Shown: positions 10,330-21,830 of the stretch, piece by piece | Layout: each line of letters begins with the position of its first letter | Position numbering within the stretch: position 1 is the stretch's first letter | NCBI RefSeq assembly: GCF_020497125.1 | Contig: NC_059081.1 | Coordinates: 58,486,768-58,550,767 of the forward strand | Direction: 5' to 3' | Source: Mauremys mutica | Taxonomy: Eukaryota; Chordata; Testudines; Geoemydidae | Length of the DNA: 64,000 bases | Notes under the pieces: model-generated | Told to the model about the DNA's origin: nothing | Seen by the model: the letters and a program-made list of their open reading frames with translations, nothing else | Databases searched by the model: none | Made by a program: the position numbers and the translations under genes

Positions 10330-11350
10330 ACCTTCCCTCTTATACAGAGTAAGCAGTCATGGGATAAGAGCCTTTGGAGAGGGATCTTGTCAAAGGCTTT
10401 CTGAAGTTCAGGTACACTATATCCACTGGATCACCCTTGTCCACATGTTTGCTAACACCCTCAAAGAATTCTAATAGATTGATGAGACATGATTTCCCTT
10501 TACAAAAGCCACAATGACTTTCCCAACAAACCATGTTCATCTATGTATCTTATAATTCTGTTCTTTACTGTAGTTTCAACCAGTTGGCCTGGTACTGAAG
10601 TTAGGGATACCGGCCTGTAATTGCCAGGTTTGCCTCTGCAGCCTTGTTTAAAAATACCACAGTTAGTAATTCTGCAATTTTATCTTTGAGCTCCTTCAGA
10701 ACTCTTGGGTGAATACCAACTGGTCCTGCTGACTTCTTATTGTTTAGTTTATCAGTTGCTTCCAAAACCTCCTCTGTTGACACTTCAATATGGGACAGTT
10801 GCTCGGATTTGTCACCTAAAAGAATGGCTCCCTCACATCCTGTGCAGTGAAGACTGATACAAAGAATTAATTTAGTTTCTCTGCAATGGCCTTATCTTCC
10901 ATAAGTGTTCCTTTAGCACCTGGATCATCCAGTGGCCCCCCTGATTGTTTGGCAGGCTTTCTGCTGATGATGTACTTAAACTTTTTGCCATTAGTTTTTG
11001 ACTCTGACTAATTGCTATTTAAATTCTTTTTTGGCCCACCTAATTATAGTTGACTTGCCAAAGTTTATGCTCCTTTCTATTTTCCTCAGTCAGATTTAAC
11101 TTCTAGTTTTTAAAGGATGCCCTTTTGTCTCTAACTCCGTCTTTTACTTTGTTATTTAGGCACGGTGGCACTTCTTTGGTTCTCTTACTATGTTTTTTAA
11201 TTTGGGGTATACATTTAATTTGAAACTGTATTATGGTGTTTTTAAAAAAGTGTCCATCTAGCTTGCAGGTATTTCACTTTTGTGACTGTACCTTTTAATT
11301 TCCATTTAATTAGCTTCCTCATTTTTGTGTGGTTCCCCAGGAAAGTCTTG
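10330..11350 (-). mobile_element. CR1/L2-like LINE fragment, reverse-transcriptase N-terminal part
   Basis: On the - strand the pieces read 'AGPVGIHPRVLKELKDKIAE' (10601-10783) and 'GFCKGKSCLINLLEFFEG' with 'DIVYLNFRKP' (10340-10540). These are the finger and first palm motifs of CR1-clade reverse transcriptases, the last being the 'VYLDFSKAF' block. The stretch upstream in element terms, 10800-11350, gives degenerate pieces such as 'KLNLTEENRKEHKLWQ' and probably covers the linker between endonuclease and reverse transcriptase. Many stops and shifts make this an old copy. Confidence 0.75.
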
Positions 11351-13395
11351 CTCATCTTGTTGGGGGTGGAACTTGCCTGCCTGTGTTTGATACCCTGAAC
11401 CAGGGAATCTCTGAGGTTCCATGGAGCCCTTGAGCCTTTCTCCTTCTAGTATTACAGTTCCTTATGGAATGTTGACTTGCCTTGCAGATACTTAAATCAG
11501 AATTGACTTCCCATTAATGGGTGAAGCAGAGAAACAACAACAAAGCATATCTTCTTCCCCTAAAAACCTAGAGGCCTGACTCCATTGAACATCAGGGGAG
11601 GAGTTTTCACAGGGTTCCAGGGCGGAAGTGGAAGAGCATACTGTGGAATCAGCCTTCCAGCCTCATTTACTTCCATACTCCCTGGGCAAGAGCTGATGGT
11701 TTTGGTGGTTCTGCCCTTGTGGAAGGGAAAATATTTTGCATGATTAGGGTATGGGAACAATTTTAAATAAAGCTCTAAATAATGTGAATTTGTGAGGGGA
11801 ATAAGGTATAACTAAAAAGATCATAATAAATTACTAGATTTTCTTATCTAACAGAAGTGAGAAATTGCATGAAAATAATTGAGTTTTGGTTTCCTAACTA
11901 ATGAGAAAATTACTAAAACCATAGATACAGATGGTTCTTGTTACTCGCATAGGGGAAGTGTACAGATTTTGGTCTGCTGTGACAAAACAAAGTTGCTACC
12001 TCTTGGATCTCTGAAGTATTCTTAGACTTATAACCTCTCCTCTTGATCAAGAAATACCATATACCTTATGATCCACAAATAGAAAAACTTTGTATCATGG
12101 GCTAACGTACCTTTAACCAAAATACTGTTGCCCTTCTGCTGAGGGATAGGCCAGGTTTGGGGCCTTGCAGGTTAGTTTCCCATTGGAAGGAAATAAATTA
12201 TTTAGAGTCTGGATATTTTTGTAGAGAAAATTGTTTTATTTACACTATATATACACCCCTGTCCTTGAACAGTGGTGAGCAGACAGCATGCAGGCAATCC
12301 CTCCTTTTCTGGAATCTGAGCCCAAACACCAATGCTTGGTTCCCAAGGGAGCAACTCTGTCCCAAGATTTGAGTATTTAAACTAATCAGAGAGCAAACTC
12401 TGCCTTGCTGTTTGCCGCAGCTCCTTCCACTCAAAAAAACCTTCATCACAAAATTAAGAACAATACAGCATTTCTTCAAAAACTGAACAATGCTCAACTG
12501 CCAAGATTTGTAAAACTATGTGTAACAACTCCATCTAATGCCTTTTGCTGTGACAATACAATTGGAACTTACCAATTGGCTTATGTTATCTCGCCTTAAC
12601 TGGCAGAATAAACATTCTTAAATGATGATTTTGCCTAGATTTGCACATTTGAAAATATTCCACTTAAAAAAAAATTCTGTGAACACTAACTGCATTATTG
12701 CTTCTTTTCTATGGGCCAATGGAAGAGTCAAAGTGAGCATAAACTCTTCAGCTATCTGAGGGTATCTTTGCTTTCCCTATTTTCAGAAAATTTATTTTAG
12801 CTACTCAAATATAATTTGCTGCCCCATGGTTTTCCAAAGACAAAGTTACACTTGCTGAATCATCAGATGGATGATGAGTGACTGGTTTGGGAGAGGGGTT
12901 GAGTAGTCTTTTGACAGATCTGTTGTGTTGCGCCAATTGGGGTGGAGGTGAGTGGTAAAGGCCATAGAATGTTTATAACATGTTAGTATGTCAGAGAAAT
13001 GGTTGGAAGCAATTTTGTCTAATAAACTGAAATCCCTTTATCACAGAATCTGGCTACACCATGAAATTCCGGATAATTTAATATTTCAAAAAAGGCAAGT
13101 AGAGACTTTGACAATGATGACTTCTTCTGGGACAGAAAATTAATTTATATTTGAGGTCTGTCAGCTCCTTTCTGATGTAGTTCCCATTTTCCTGTTCTGA
13201 TATTAAAAAATCAGGATTCAGAAGGCCTTGTGGTGGAAGGAGGGGAGCTGATAAGCACAGCCATTTCTATAGCTGTTTGCTGCTGAACTAGTTCATGAAT
13301 TCCAGATGCTTCAGAAGAAGATGCAAGAACCTTGCATTAGGCTCTGTGGTTGGGTAATCTGCCCTGCATATAGGTCTCATCCTGGCCTCTAATAT
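11351..13395. other. no recognised gene
   Basis: No gene was recognised. The stretch 12157-12430 ('acactatatatacacccctg...') has the feel of a turtle interspersed repeat or LTR fragment but could not be bounded. The remainder is AT-rich unique-looking DNA. Confidence 0.45.
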
Positions 13396-13398
13396 TTA

Positions 13399-13560
13399 GG
13401 CCATGTCTACACTACCAGCTTCTCCCGCCGATATAGCTATCGCCACTCCTTCAGGTGGTTTTATTATCTCAATAGGAGAGCTCTCACCCGTCAGCATAGA
13501 GTGGCTACACGAGTGATCTTACAGCAGTGCAGCTGTAACCTCGCTAGTGTAGGTATGGCC
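13399..13560. mobile_element. Harbinger-type MITE, TTA target duplication
   Basis: The ends are 'ggccatgtctacacta' and 'tagtgtaggtatggcc', near-perfect inverted repeats. TTA stands on both sides (13396-13398 and 13561-13563). The element is 162 bp with no coding capacity. End sequence and TWA target site agree with PIF/Harbinger and with the left end of the larger element at 1877. Confidence 0.85.
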
Positions 13561-13639
13561 TTAGATTGGCGTAAGCTCTGAAGCACATTTTAATATATAT
13601 TGTCATTATTTATAACTCTGGAAATTCTTATTGAAATAT

Positions 13640-14760
13640 CTAATCCTTTTGTGTATCTTGTTATATCCTTGGTCACAACAAGTCCACAGTTTAATCTCAA
13701 ATTGTAAATAAGTATTTCCTTTTATTGATTTTTGCATTTCCCACCCTTCAGTTTCACTGAATGCCCTTTTTTTCTTGTTTCAAGAGACCGGGAGAACAAA
13801 GTTCCTGACCTATGTTCTCTATAACATTCATTATACCTTTCATTATTTTATCCTTTCCCTTCTTATTCTTCTCTTTTCTAAGGTAAACAATCCCAGTCTT
13901 CTCAATCTCTTTTCACAGGGGAATTTTTCTAGGCCTTTGATTATTCTCATCACTCTTCCCTGAATCCCCTCTGGTTCTGCAGTTTTAAGATCAGGTGACT
14001 TGGTACTGCATACAGTATTTCAGATGAGGCCACACTGTTGATTTTATATAAAGGCATAATGTTCTCTGTATAATTTCACCATCCCATAATAATAATTATC
14101 TTCTTAGCTTTTTTGTCCACAGCTGCACAGTAAGCTGTGGTTTTCAATGAGCTGTCTACTTGCACCCAGGTCACTTTCTTGAGTTGATACAACTGATTGA
14201 GAACCCTGTAAAGTTCACAAGTAGTTAAAATTTTTCCCTTTAGTGTGCATTATTTTGCATTTATTGACACTGAATATTATTTGCCATCATGTTGCAGCCA
14301 GACCTAGCTTGTTTAGGCATCTTTGAAGTTCCTCACAGTCCTCTCTGATCCCGATTAGTCTAAATAACTGTGTGTCCTCTGCAAATTTTACTACATCACT
14401 GCTCATCCCCCTTTCCAGATCATTAATAAAAGTATTTAACAGTATGGGATCTGATATGGAACCTTGAGGTATGCTGCTGTTAACCTTTTGCCATGATTAA
14501 AATTGACCATTTAATCCTACTCCTTGCTTTGTCTTCTACCCAGTTGTTGATCCATGACAACACTTTGCCTCTCATCCCATGGCTACTTAGCTTTTTCAGT
14601 AAGCTCTTGTGCAGGATCTTGTCAGAGGACTTCTGGATGTCTAAATAATCTGTTTTCTTTTATCCATTATTTTGACATAGAATTTTGAGAGATTAGTGAG
14701 ACACAATATTCCGTTGCAGAATCCATGCTGGTCAGCTCTGCTGTATAGTCTTTACAGCTT
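13640..14760 (-). mobile_element. CR1-clade LINE, 3' half, old copy
   Basis: The + strand reads as the reverse complement of CR1 ORF2 and tail. 'ttgtgtctcactaatctctc' (the 'F.R.SLTNL' region), the tract around 14380-14450 corresponding to the 'FADDTK.....LEDGV' palm block, and 'tactgtatgcagtaccaagt' (the 'HLEYC.QF' neighbourhood) appear in the correct order on the - strand. Numerous stops show that it is ancient and inactive. The ends are approximate. Confidence 0.65.
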
Positions 14761-15568
14761 TGTCTCATTTGCGGCATTTTTCTCCATTATTTTAGTGTTT
14801 TATTGCAGGAAATCTCTGCAATCTCTGGGAGCAAGAAACAAAGACAAAGGATTTATTTTGTATAGCAACACAGATTTGTTACCTCTTGGCTACCAGGTCA
14901 GCCCAATATTAAAATTTTTAATATTTGCTCTTTTATGCTTTGAAAGGCTACTGTAGTGTTCAGCTAAGAGTATATCCTGTCACTTTATGACAAAGTTAGC
15001 ATCCTTAACATTGGCTTCTTCTGAAACTAATGTTTTATGGGAAACAGAATTCAGACCAATACAATTGTTGTTGCTTTGGTAAGTAACTATAGAAATTATA
15101 TACTGAAAAAACATTCCTGTGAAATTACAGTTGATTTATCTGGTAGGGTAATCTGGGAATTGTATCTACATAGAAGAACACTTCTATCTATATTCCAGGT
15201 TTTCATGATTTTAAAATATTTGCTCCAGGGTAGCAAAAAAATGTATCTTGATTAAATAAAAGATTAAATCAAAAAGTCCTGTTAAAATATAAAATGGTAG
15301 AACCTCTTCTTTTGTTAGCCTTGTAACAAAAACTGTTGTTTTCATACTATAGTTTGTTTCCAGTATATTTTTAATGAAGTATATATCAGGGATTTGATGT
15401 GTTCTGACTGTTTGAATAGATTATATTTTTGTTTTAGCATTTGTCAACCATGAAATGCTGCAGTGTGTGGGTTCTGAAATTCCCAGGCTAAGAGTATAGA
15501 AGAAGCAGCATGGTCATAGTCCCTCTGGCGAGGCATTTCTCATGTACTTTTCAGCCAACTGTCTCCTA
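14761..15568. other. no recognised gene
   Basis: AT-rich. Two open frames at 14696-14956 and 15037-15255 (+) show no recognisable motif. Confidence 0.5.
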
Positions 15569-15855
15569 GGCCTCATCTACATTTAAAAGTTAGGTTGACA
15601 TAGCTACAGCACTCGGGGGGGTGTGAAATTCACACACCTGAGAGCTGTAGCTATGCCAACCGAACCCCGGGTATAGACACAGCTAGGTTGATGGAAGAAT
15701 TTCCATTGACCTAGCTGCTGCTGCTACTGCTTCTTGGAGAGGTGGATTGCCAAGAGTGATGGAAAAGCCTCTTCCATTGCTGTATGAAGCATCTACCCTA
15801 TGGCACTACAGCAGCATAGCTGTGCTGCTGTAGCTCTGGTAGTGTAGACATGGCT
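15569..15855. mobile_element. Harbinger-type MITE, 287 bp
   Basis: The left end is 'ggcctcatctacatt' and the right end 'agtgtagacatggct'. The flanks are CTA (left) and TTA (right), a TWA-type duplication with one change. It contains a subterminal palindrome: 'ttgacatagctacagc' near 15596 is matched in reverse by 'gctgtagctatgccaa' near 15645. No coding capacity. Confidence 0.75.
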
Positions 15856-16194
15856 TTAACTCTGGAAGGAAAGATTGACACAACAATAAAAAACATTTAA
15901 AGGTGACTTGCAACGGGTTAAAACTCTGCCTTTTTCCACATCAGTGTGACTTATAAAGAAAGCCTCAAATGCTTATGTCAAAAATATTTATTTTTCTGTT
16001 TATTTTTTAAATGTTAGTAATTCAAGTCTTGTTTTATTCTGGTAGGCTTTATGGTGACTGGGGAACTAGTGAAATTATGACATTGCAAAAGTGTGAAAAT
16101 GGAGTGAGCGAGAGAAACTTTTAATCATACTGTTAAAAACTTTGTTTCTATTAAACTTGAAAGCCTAAATAATGTGGTGGAGAAAGGATGTCTT

Positions 16195-16765
16195 TATTAA
16201 AGCACTATTTTAGCGTGTCATCAAAACAGTGGATAAAGGGGAATTGGTGGACGTAGTTTATTTGGCCTTTCAAAAAGCCTTTGAGGAAGTCCTTTACAAG
16301 AAGCTATTGAACAATCTAAGTCTGAGAGATAATGTTCTGTCATGGATTAGAATGTTCTGTCATGGTTAAGAGACAGAAAAAACAGAGTAGGAATAAATTG
16401 TCACTGTTCAATATAGCAAAATGGTTAAAGGGTGTGTGTGTGTGTGTGTCTCAAGACTTCATATTAAGAGTGGTGTTTAATAATCTGGTAAAGGTGTTAG
16501 ACTGTGAAGTGGCAAGTCTGCAGATGACCTTATTTATGTTACTTAGGACTGAAGAAGAACCTGAGGAACTTCAGAGGAACGTAAACAAATCTAGGTGATT
16601 GGGAAGGAGTATGGCAGATTGCAATTTAGTGTTGACAAGTGCAGAGTAATGCACATTGAAAGGAATAATTGGAACTACATGTACACATTGCTTGGTATGA
16701 ATAATAATCACTTGCGGGGGAGGACGAGCTGGGTGTCCTTGCAGGCAGTTCAATTAAAACGTCTG
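16195..16765 (+). mobile_element. CR1-clade LINE fragment, reverse-transcriptase palm region
   Basis: 'ggtggacgtagtttatttgg' and the next codons give VDVVYLAFQKAFEEV, the A motif block of CR1 reverse transcriptase with the catalytic Asp changed to Ala in this reading. 'ttagtgttgacaagtgcaga' matches 'FN.DKC.V.H', the block after the FADD motif. The order fits the + strand. A (GT)8 run interrupts it at about 16434. Heavily mutated and inactive. Confidence 0.65.
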
Positions 16766-17607
16766 TTTAGTGGGTGGTGGTAGTCCGAAAAATGAAGGAG
16801 GCTCTGATTATGACTCCATACCTATAGTTGAGTTCGACTTTGCACTTAAAGTAGGGATTCAAATGCTTTGTTTTACATGGAAAATACAATATATTCTCCC
16901 CAAACTTGCACCACTTATTCTGAAACACAGTGAATTTTATGAGAATTTACAAGTAAATCCATTGGTTTGTGTTAAACTTCTTAAAGAATCCACTTTTTAA
17001 TTAATATTAACACCTGTGTTGGTCTTTGGAGTCCCAGATGATATTGACTATGGAATGCAAAATACACCAAACTTCTCATATAAATGAAATATTATGCATA
17101 GACTGTATCTGAATAAATTTGGTTGTAAATAAGTTATTAATGGTTTTTGTATCTAAGTGTTATGGTTATGTAGGCTGCAGATAGGGTTATGTAATTCTCA
17201 AGTTGGACCATTCTGACATTAGAGATAACTCAATTGATCACCACCCTTCATCTACAGCTAATTGGTATGTAACAATTCTTTTGGCTGTAATAAGTCAGTG
17301 GTGTGAGGGAGACTGGACATAGTCAACAGTTCTCACTGGTAGATTGTGTGGCCCAACTGTCACTGCTTGTTAAGATTTTGTGTCCACATGCTATCTTGGA
17401 CCCTTAGCTTGAAAGGCTGTCACTGGCATTGTTGTAGCAGTTGCACTGTGCATTGAGGCAGCACTGCTAGAGAAACTGGACAGATATATAGGGGGACCCA
17501 TTGAAACACAGTCACCGGGACTCAAGGACTGGTCTTTCCCTGCCCTCTGTTACATAATGTTAGTCTCACTGACAGTGCTTATAGACTGTTTTGCCCGTGT
17601 GTTCTCA
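16766..17607. other. no recognised gene
   Basis: AT-rich sequence without credible gene or bounded repeat. Confidence 0.5.
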
Positions 17608-18076
17608 GGATATGTCTACACTGCAATTAAAAACCCACAACTGGCCCATTTCAGCTGATGCAGGCTTGCAGCACTCAGGCTAAAGGACTGTTTAACTGTG
17701 GTGTAGAAGTTCGGGTTCAGGCTGGAGCCTGGCCTGTAGGAGACCGTGAGCTGGGAGAGTCCCAGAACTCAGGCTGCGGCCTGAAAGGGTATGTATGTCT
17801 ACGCTGCAGTTAGACATCTGCGGTTGGCCAGTGCCAGCTGACTCGGGCTGGAGGGGCTCCGGCTGTGGGACTATTTAATTGCAGTGTCGACTTCTGGGCT
17901 TGGGCTGGAGCCTGGGTTCTAGGACCTTGTGAGGTGGGAGGGTCTCAGAGCTCAAGTTGCAGCCGAAGCCTAGAAGTCTACATTGCAGTTAAACAGCTCT
18001 GCATCTGGAGCCTTATGAGCCTGAGTCAGTTGGCACAGGCTAGCCCCCAGTTTTTAATTGCAGTGTAGACTGACCC
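17608..18076. mobile_element. Harbinger-type MITE, one and a half copies in tandem
   Basis: The left end is 'ggatatgtctacactgcaat' and the right end 'attgcagtgtagactgaccc', flanked by TCA (17605-17607) and TTA (18077-18079). A second left end 'gggtatgtatgtctacgctg' begins at about 17788. So a left half is followed by a complete palindromic unit, either by insertion of one copy in another or by local duplication. The interior repeats blocks such as 'gggctggagcctggg'. No coding capacity. Confidence 0.75.
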
Positions 18077-18454
18077 TTAGCCTGTTTCTGTTTCCCTCTG
18101 CTCCTATCCATGCACCCATCCTGGCTCCTGTCCCTATGCCCCTCTTCTGTGTTCTTGTTACAGCTCTTTGCTTCTGTCCGCCTTGGCTCCCCCACCCCCC
18201 GGCTCCTGACTGCCTCCTTTGCTTCTATAGTGAAAGTATCTAGATGGTGCAAAGTATCTTTAAACTACAGAGAGCCTGTATTATCATTGTGTGGCCAACT
18301 GGCTGATCGTTTTCTAGAGGTTGCATCGTCACATGTTACAAAGACACCCCAGTGCCACATTACTTTCTAGATTTTGTTCCTGACTCCACTGCTATGAAAG
18401 TCACTGACTTTGATGGGAATGGTCTCTTTATCTTTGCCTAAACCTAAGGCCCTC

Positions 18455-18840
18455 TGTTTTCAGTTTTGTTTCTGTTTAAAATATCCTGTGATTTTTATCA
18501 ATGTTTAGTACAAACATTAAAAAATGTATGAAAATCAGTGCAAAAAATTAACTTGTCAGTTTTCTGAATAAATATTGGGGTTAATATTGGGGGCCAGGAG
18601 GACAGAAAACACAACAAATAGAGAAAAGTAAGAAGATTGAAAGTAAAATCAGTTTAATGCTGTGGTTTATTTCATGAACTATATTAACAGTACGTATATA
18701 CACACACACATCTTCTACTGCATTGCCTTACTTTAACAGACAGCCCCGTATTTATACTTAAACTAATTATTAGTAACATAAACACATCTACCTAATATAA
18801 TGTATTGGATCTTAACATAATAAATATTTTCCTGTACTTA
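18455..18840 (+). repeat. unclassified interspersed repeat, copy 1
   Basis: Blocks such as 'aaatattgggg', 'agagaaaagtaagaagatt', 'catcttctactgcattgcct' and 'taatgtattggat' recur in the same order and orientation at about 27030-27375. Both copies start near 'gtttaaaat' and stop after 'attttcctgtact'. The pair therefore belongs to one interspersed family that I cannot classify. No long open frame. Confidence 0.65.
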
Positions 18841-18900
18841 AGTTAGCAATGCTTGAGGAGAGCTGATGGGTGCTCGTTGTCTGCGGATCCAGGGGACTAA

Positions 18901-19195
18901 GGCTATGTCTTGACTACTGCAGTAAGTTGACCTACGCTACGCAGCTCCAGCTACATGAATAACGTAGCTGGAGTCGACGTACCTTAGGTCGAGTTACTGT
19001 GGGGTCTACACCGCGGGGGTCAATGGTAAAAAATCTGCCGTTGATTTGCCTTACTCTTCTCATCAGGGGTAGAGTACAGGGGTCGACCAGAGAGCAATCT
19101 GCAGTCAATTTGGCGGGTCTTTACTAGACCTGCTAAATCGACAGCTGATGGATCGCTCTCAGAGCGTCGATCCCTGCCATAGTGTAGACCTGCCC
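18901..19195. mobile_element. Harbinger-type MITE, 295 bp, perfect TAA duplication
   Basis: It starts 'ggctatgtcttgactac' and ends 'tagtgtagacctgccc', with TAA on both sides (18898-18900 and 19196-19198). The internal inverted pair 'cagctccagctac' and 'gtagctggag' gives a subterminal hairpin. The same subfamily occurs at 53907-54200, where 'ttcagctatgcgaataacat' matches the arrangement here. It directly abuts the 3' end of the CR1 at 19199. Confidence 0.85.
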
Positions 19196-19198
19196 TAA

Positions 19199-20640
19199 AT
19201 CATAGAATATCAGGGTTGGAAGGGACCTCAGGAGGTCATCTAGTCCAACCTCCTGCTCAAAGCTGGACTAATCCCCAACTAAATCATCCCAGCCAGGGCT
19301 TTGTCAAGCCTGACCTTAAAAACCTCAAAGAAAGGCGATTCCACCACCTCCCTAGGTAATCCATTCCAGTGCTTGACCACCCTCCTAGTGAAAAAGTTTT
19401 TCCTAATATCCAACCTAAACCTCCCCCACTGCAACTTGAGACCGTTACTCCTTGTTCTGTCATCGGCTACCACTGAGAACAGTCTAGATCCATCCTCTTT
19501 GGAACCCCCTTTCAGGTAGTTGAAAGCAGCTATCAAATCCCCCTTCATTCTTCTCTTCTGCAGACAAAACAATCCCAGTTCCCTCAGCCTCTCCTCATAA
19601 GTCATGTGCTCCAGCCCCCTAATCATTTTTGTTGCCCTCCGCTGGACTCTTTCTAATTTTTCCACATCCTTCTTGTAGTGTGGTGTCCAAAACTGGACAC
19701 AGTACTCCAGATGAGGCCTCACCAATGTTGAATAGAGGGGAATGATCAGATCCCTCGATCTGCTGGCAGTGCGCCTACTTATACAGCCCAAAATGCCATT
19801 AGTCTTCTTGGCAACAAGGGCACACTGTTGACTCATATCCAGCTTCTTGTCCACTGAAACCCCTAGGTCCTTTTCTGCAGAACTGCTGCCTAGCCACTCG
19901 GTCCCTAGTCTGTAGCAGTGCATGGGATTCTTCTGTCCTAAGTGCAGGACTCTGCACTTGTCCTTGTTGAACCTCATCAGGTTTCTTTTGGCCCAATCCT
20001 CTAATTTGTCTAGGTCCCTCTGTATCCTATCCCTACACTCCAGCATATCTACCACTCCTCCCAGTTTAGTGTCATCTGCAAACTTGCTGAGAGTGCAATC
20101 CACGCCATCCTCCAGATCATTGATGAAGATGTTGAACAAAACCGACCCTTGGGATACTCTGCTTGATAGCAGACATGAAGCCATTGATCACTACACGTTG
20201 AGCCTGAAGATCTAGCCAGTTTTCTATCCACCTTATAGTCCATTCATCCAGCCCATACTTCTTTAACTTGCTGGCAAAAATACTGTGGAAGACCATATGA
20301 AAAACTTTGCTAAAGTCAAGGAATAACATGTCCACTGCTTTCCCCATAGAAGGCAATTAGGTTAGTCAGGCATGACTTGCCCTTGGTGAATCCATGCTGA
20401 CTATTCCTGATCACTTTCCTCTCATCTAAGTGCTTCAGAATTGATTCCTTGAGGACCTGCTCCATGATTTTTCCAGGGACTGAGGCGAGGCTGACTGGCC
20501 TGTAGTTCCCCGGATCCTCCTCCTTCCCTTTTTTAAAGATGGGCACTACATTAGCCTTTTTCCAGTCATCTGGGACCTCCCCCGATTGCCGTGAGTTTTC
20601 AAAGATAATGGCCACTAGCTCTGCAATCACCTGGGGAGAG
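19199..20640 (-). mobile_element. CR1 LINE, 5'-truncated, reverse transcriptase to 3' end
   Basis: The - strand holds a 301-codon open frame (19279-20184) with the palm motif [12 protein letters not shown] (two catalytic Asp), then [54 protein letters not shown] and the C-terminal [13 protein letters not shown]. Frameshifted pieces upstream give DDWKKANVVPIFKKGKEEDP and SQHGFTKGKSCLTNL. A frameshift with a small deletion lies near 20160, in the 'PQGSVLGP' block. The 3' end shows the typical tail: 'ggttggaagggacctcagg' and an 'attctatgatt' terminus at 19199. CR1 copies itself by target-primed reverse transcription at its 3' end. This copy lacks the endonuclease and is dead but fairly young. 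Confidence 0.93.
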
Positions 20641-20929
20641 GTGTGGGGGGTTTCAGAGGGATGGGTGATAGTGTCTGTGAGAGGTGGAGGATGCAGGGGA
20701 CAGGGTGGTGGGTGTCAAGAGAGATGTGGGGAGGCTGGGGTGGGAAGGTGCTGGGTATCTGCAGGGCTTTGTGGATATTGGGTGTCGGGGGCATGCAGGA
20801 AGCCACGGGATTGTGCAGGAGGCCACGGGATTGTGCAAGAGGCCGATCTACAATCCGTATGTTATGTTTTGTGGAATGTTATTGAAAAACAACTAGAGTG
20901 ACAAAAGGAAGATAAAATCACATTTATAC
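20641..20929. other. G-rich segment, unassigned
   Basis: G-rich DNA ('gaggtgtggggggtttcaga') with a short tandem duplication of 'gccacgggattgtgca' at about 20802-20838. It lies between the CR1 and the RTE-like LINE and may be the remnant of another GC-rich transposon. Open frames here are compositional. Confidence 0.4.
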
Positions 20930-21830
20930 ACTTTGCATCTGCTTTAGACTCAGTGCATCCATCAGTACTATGGATACTGATACACTAGTATGGGGTGCCT
21001 GAGGACCTACTGTGTCTAGTGGAGGAACTTTATCATGGTACATTTAGTTGTGGCAGGGTCAGTGATTGTATTAGGGACTTGTTTTCAGTAAAATCAGGAG
21101 TATGCCGGGGATGCATTCTCTGATCTACATTGTTTAATATTCTAATAAACTAGCTGATGACAAACCTGACTGAGGCCCAAATAGGATGTGTAACACTTGA
21201 AGATTGCTGGAAGATCTGGGGGAAATTGCAGTGATGAATGGTGATAAAATCACAGCTATACATGGCTCCTATAAAACAGGAATGAATGGTGGCCGATGTT
21301 GCATGTAGATGGCAATGGCATTGAATGGGTGAATAGTTTTATCTGTCTAGGTAGTTGGTTGATGATGGCAAGAGGTTCTATAACCAAAGAAGTCACATGT
21401 TGGATCAGTTTTGTGTCAGTGGCATTTCAGTGTCTTGAAAAGCTTCTGTTTGGGTAGCGGGATGTTTGTGTGACAACTAAGATATGAGTGTTTGGTGGTG
21501 GTGGTGACAACTCTGTTATATGGAGCAGAAACATGGCCATTAAAAACAGCTGAGGAGAGGAAACAAAACAGTTGTCAAAAGTGTCAAAAGTTGTGTCAAT
21601 GTCAAAAGTTAAGGCATGTTCTTAACATCCATTGGTTTGATTTTTGTCTCAAATGAGGAGATACTTAGAAGATCCTCACAAGTTGCAGTCTTACATCCAT
21701 GGAGAACAAGATGCCTGCAGGGGCAGGTGATGTCATGTCCAACGTGCAGAAGAATGTATGCTTTTTACGGAAGGTCTATACAGTTGAGGTTGAAGGAAAT
21801 AGAGCATCAGGCTGACCACGAATGAGGTTG
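20930..21830 (+). mobile_element. RTE/R2-like non-CR1 LINE fragment (reverse transcriptase and C-terminus)
   Basis: The frames give LDSVHPSVLW then PEDLLCLVEELYHG (the 'FDSV' and 'ALY' blocks), SVKSGVCRGCIL (the 'GV.QGC' block with strand switch), NSFIYLGSWL, and LLYGAETWPLKTAEE. The last two are typical of the C-terminal half of RTE-X or R2-related reverse transcriptases, often annotated in hosts as craniofacial-development-protein-2-like. 'LNIHWFDFCLK' follows near 21626. The palm D-D motif is not clearly readable. The + strand copy is frameshifted many times and its exact clade is uncertain. Confidence 0.6.
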
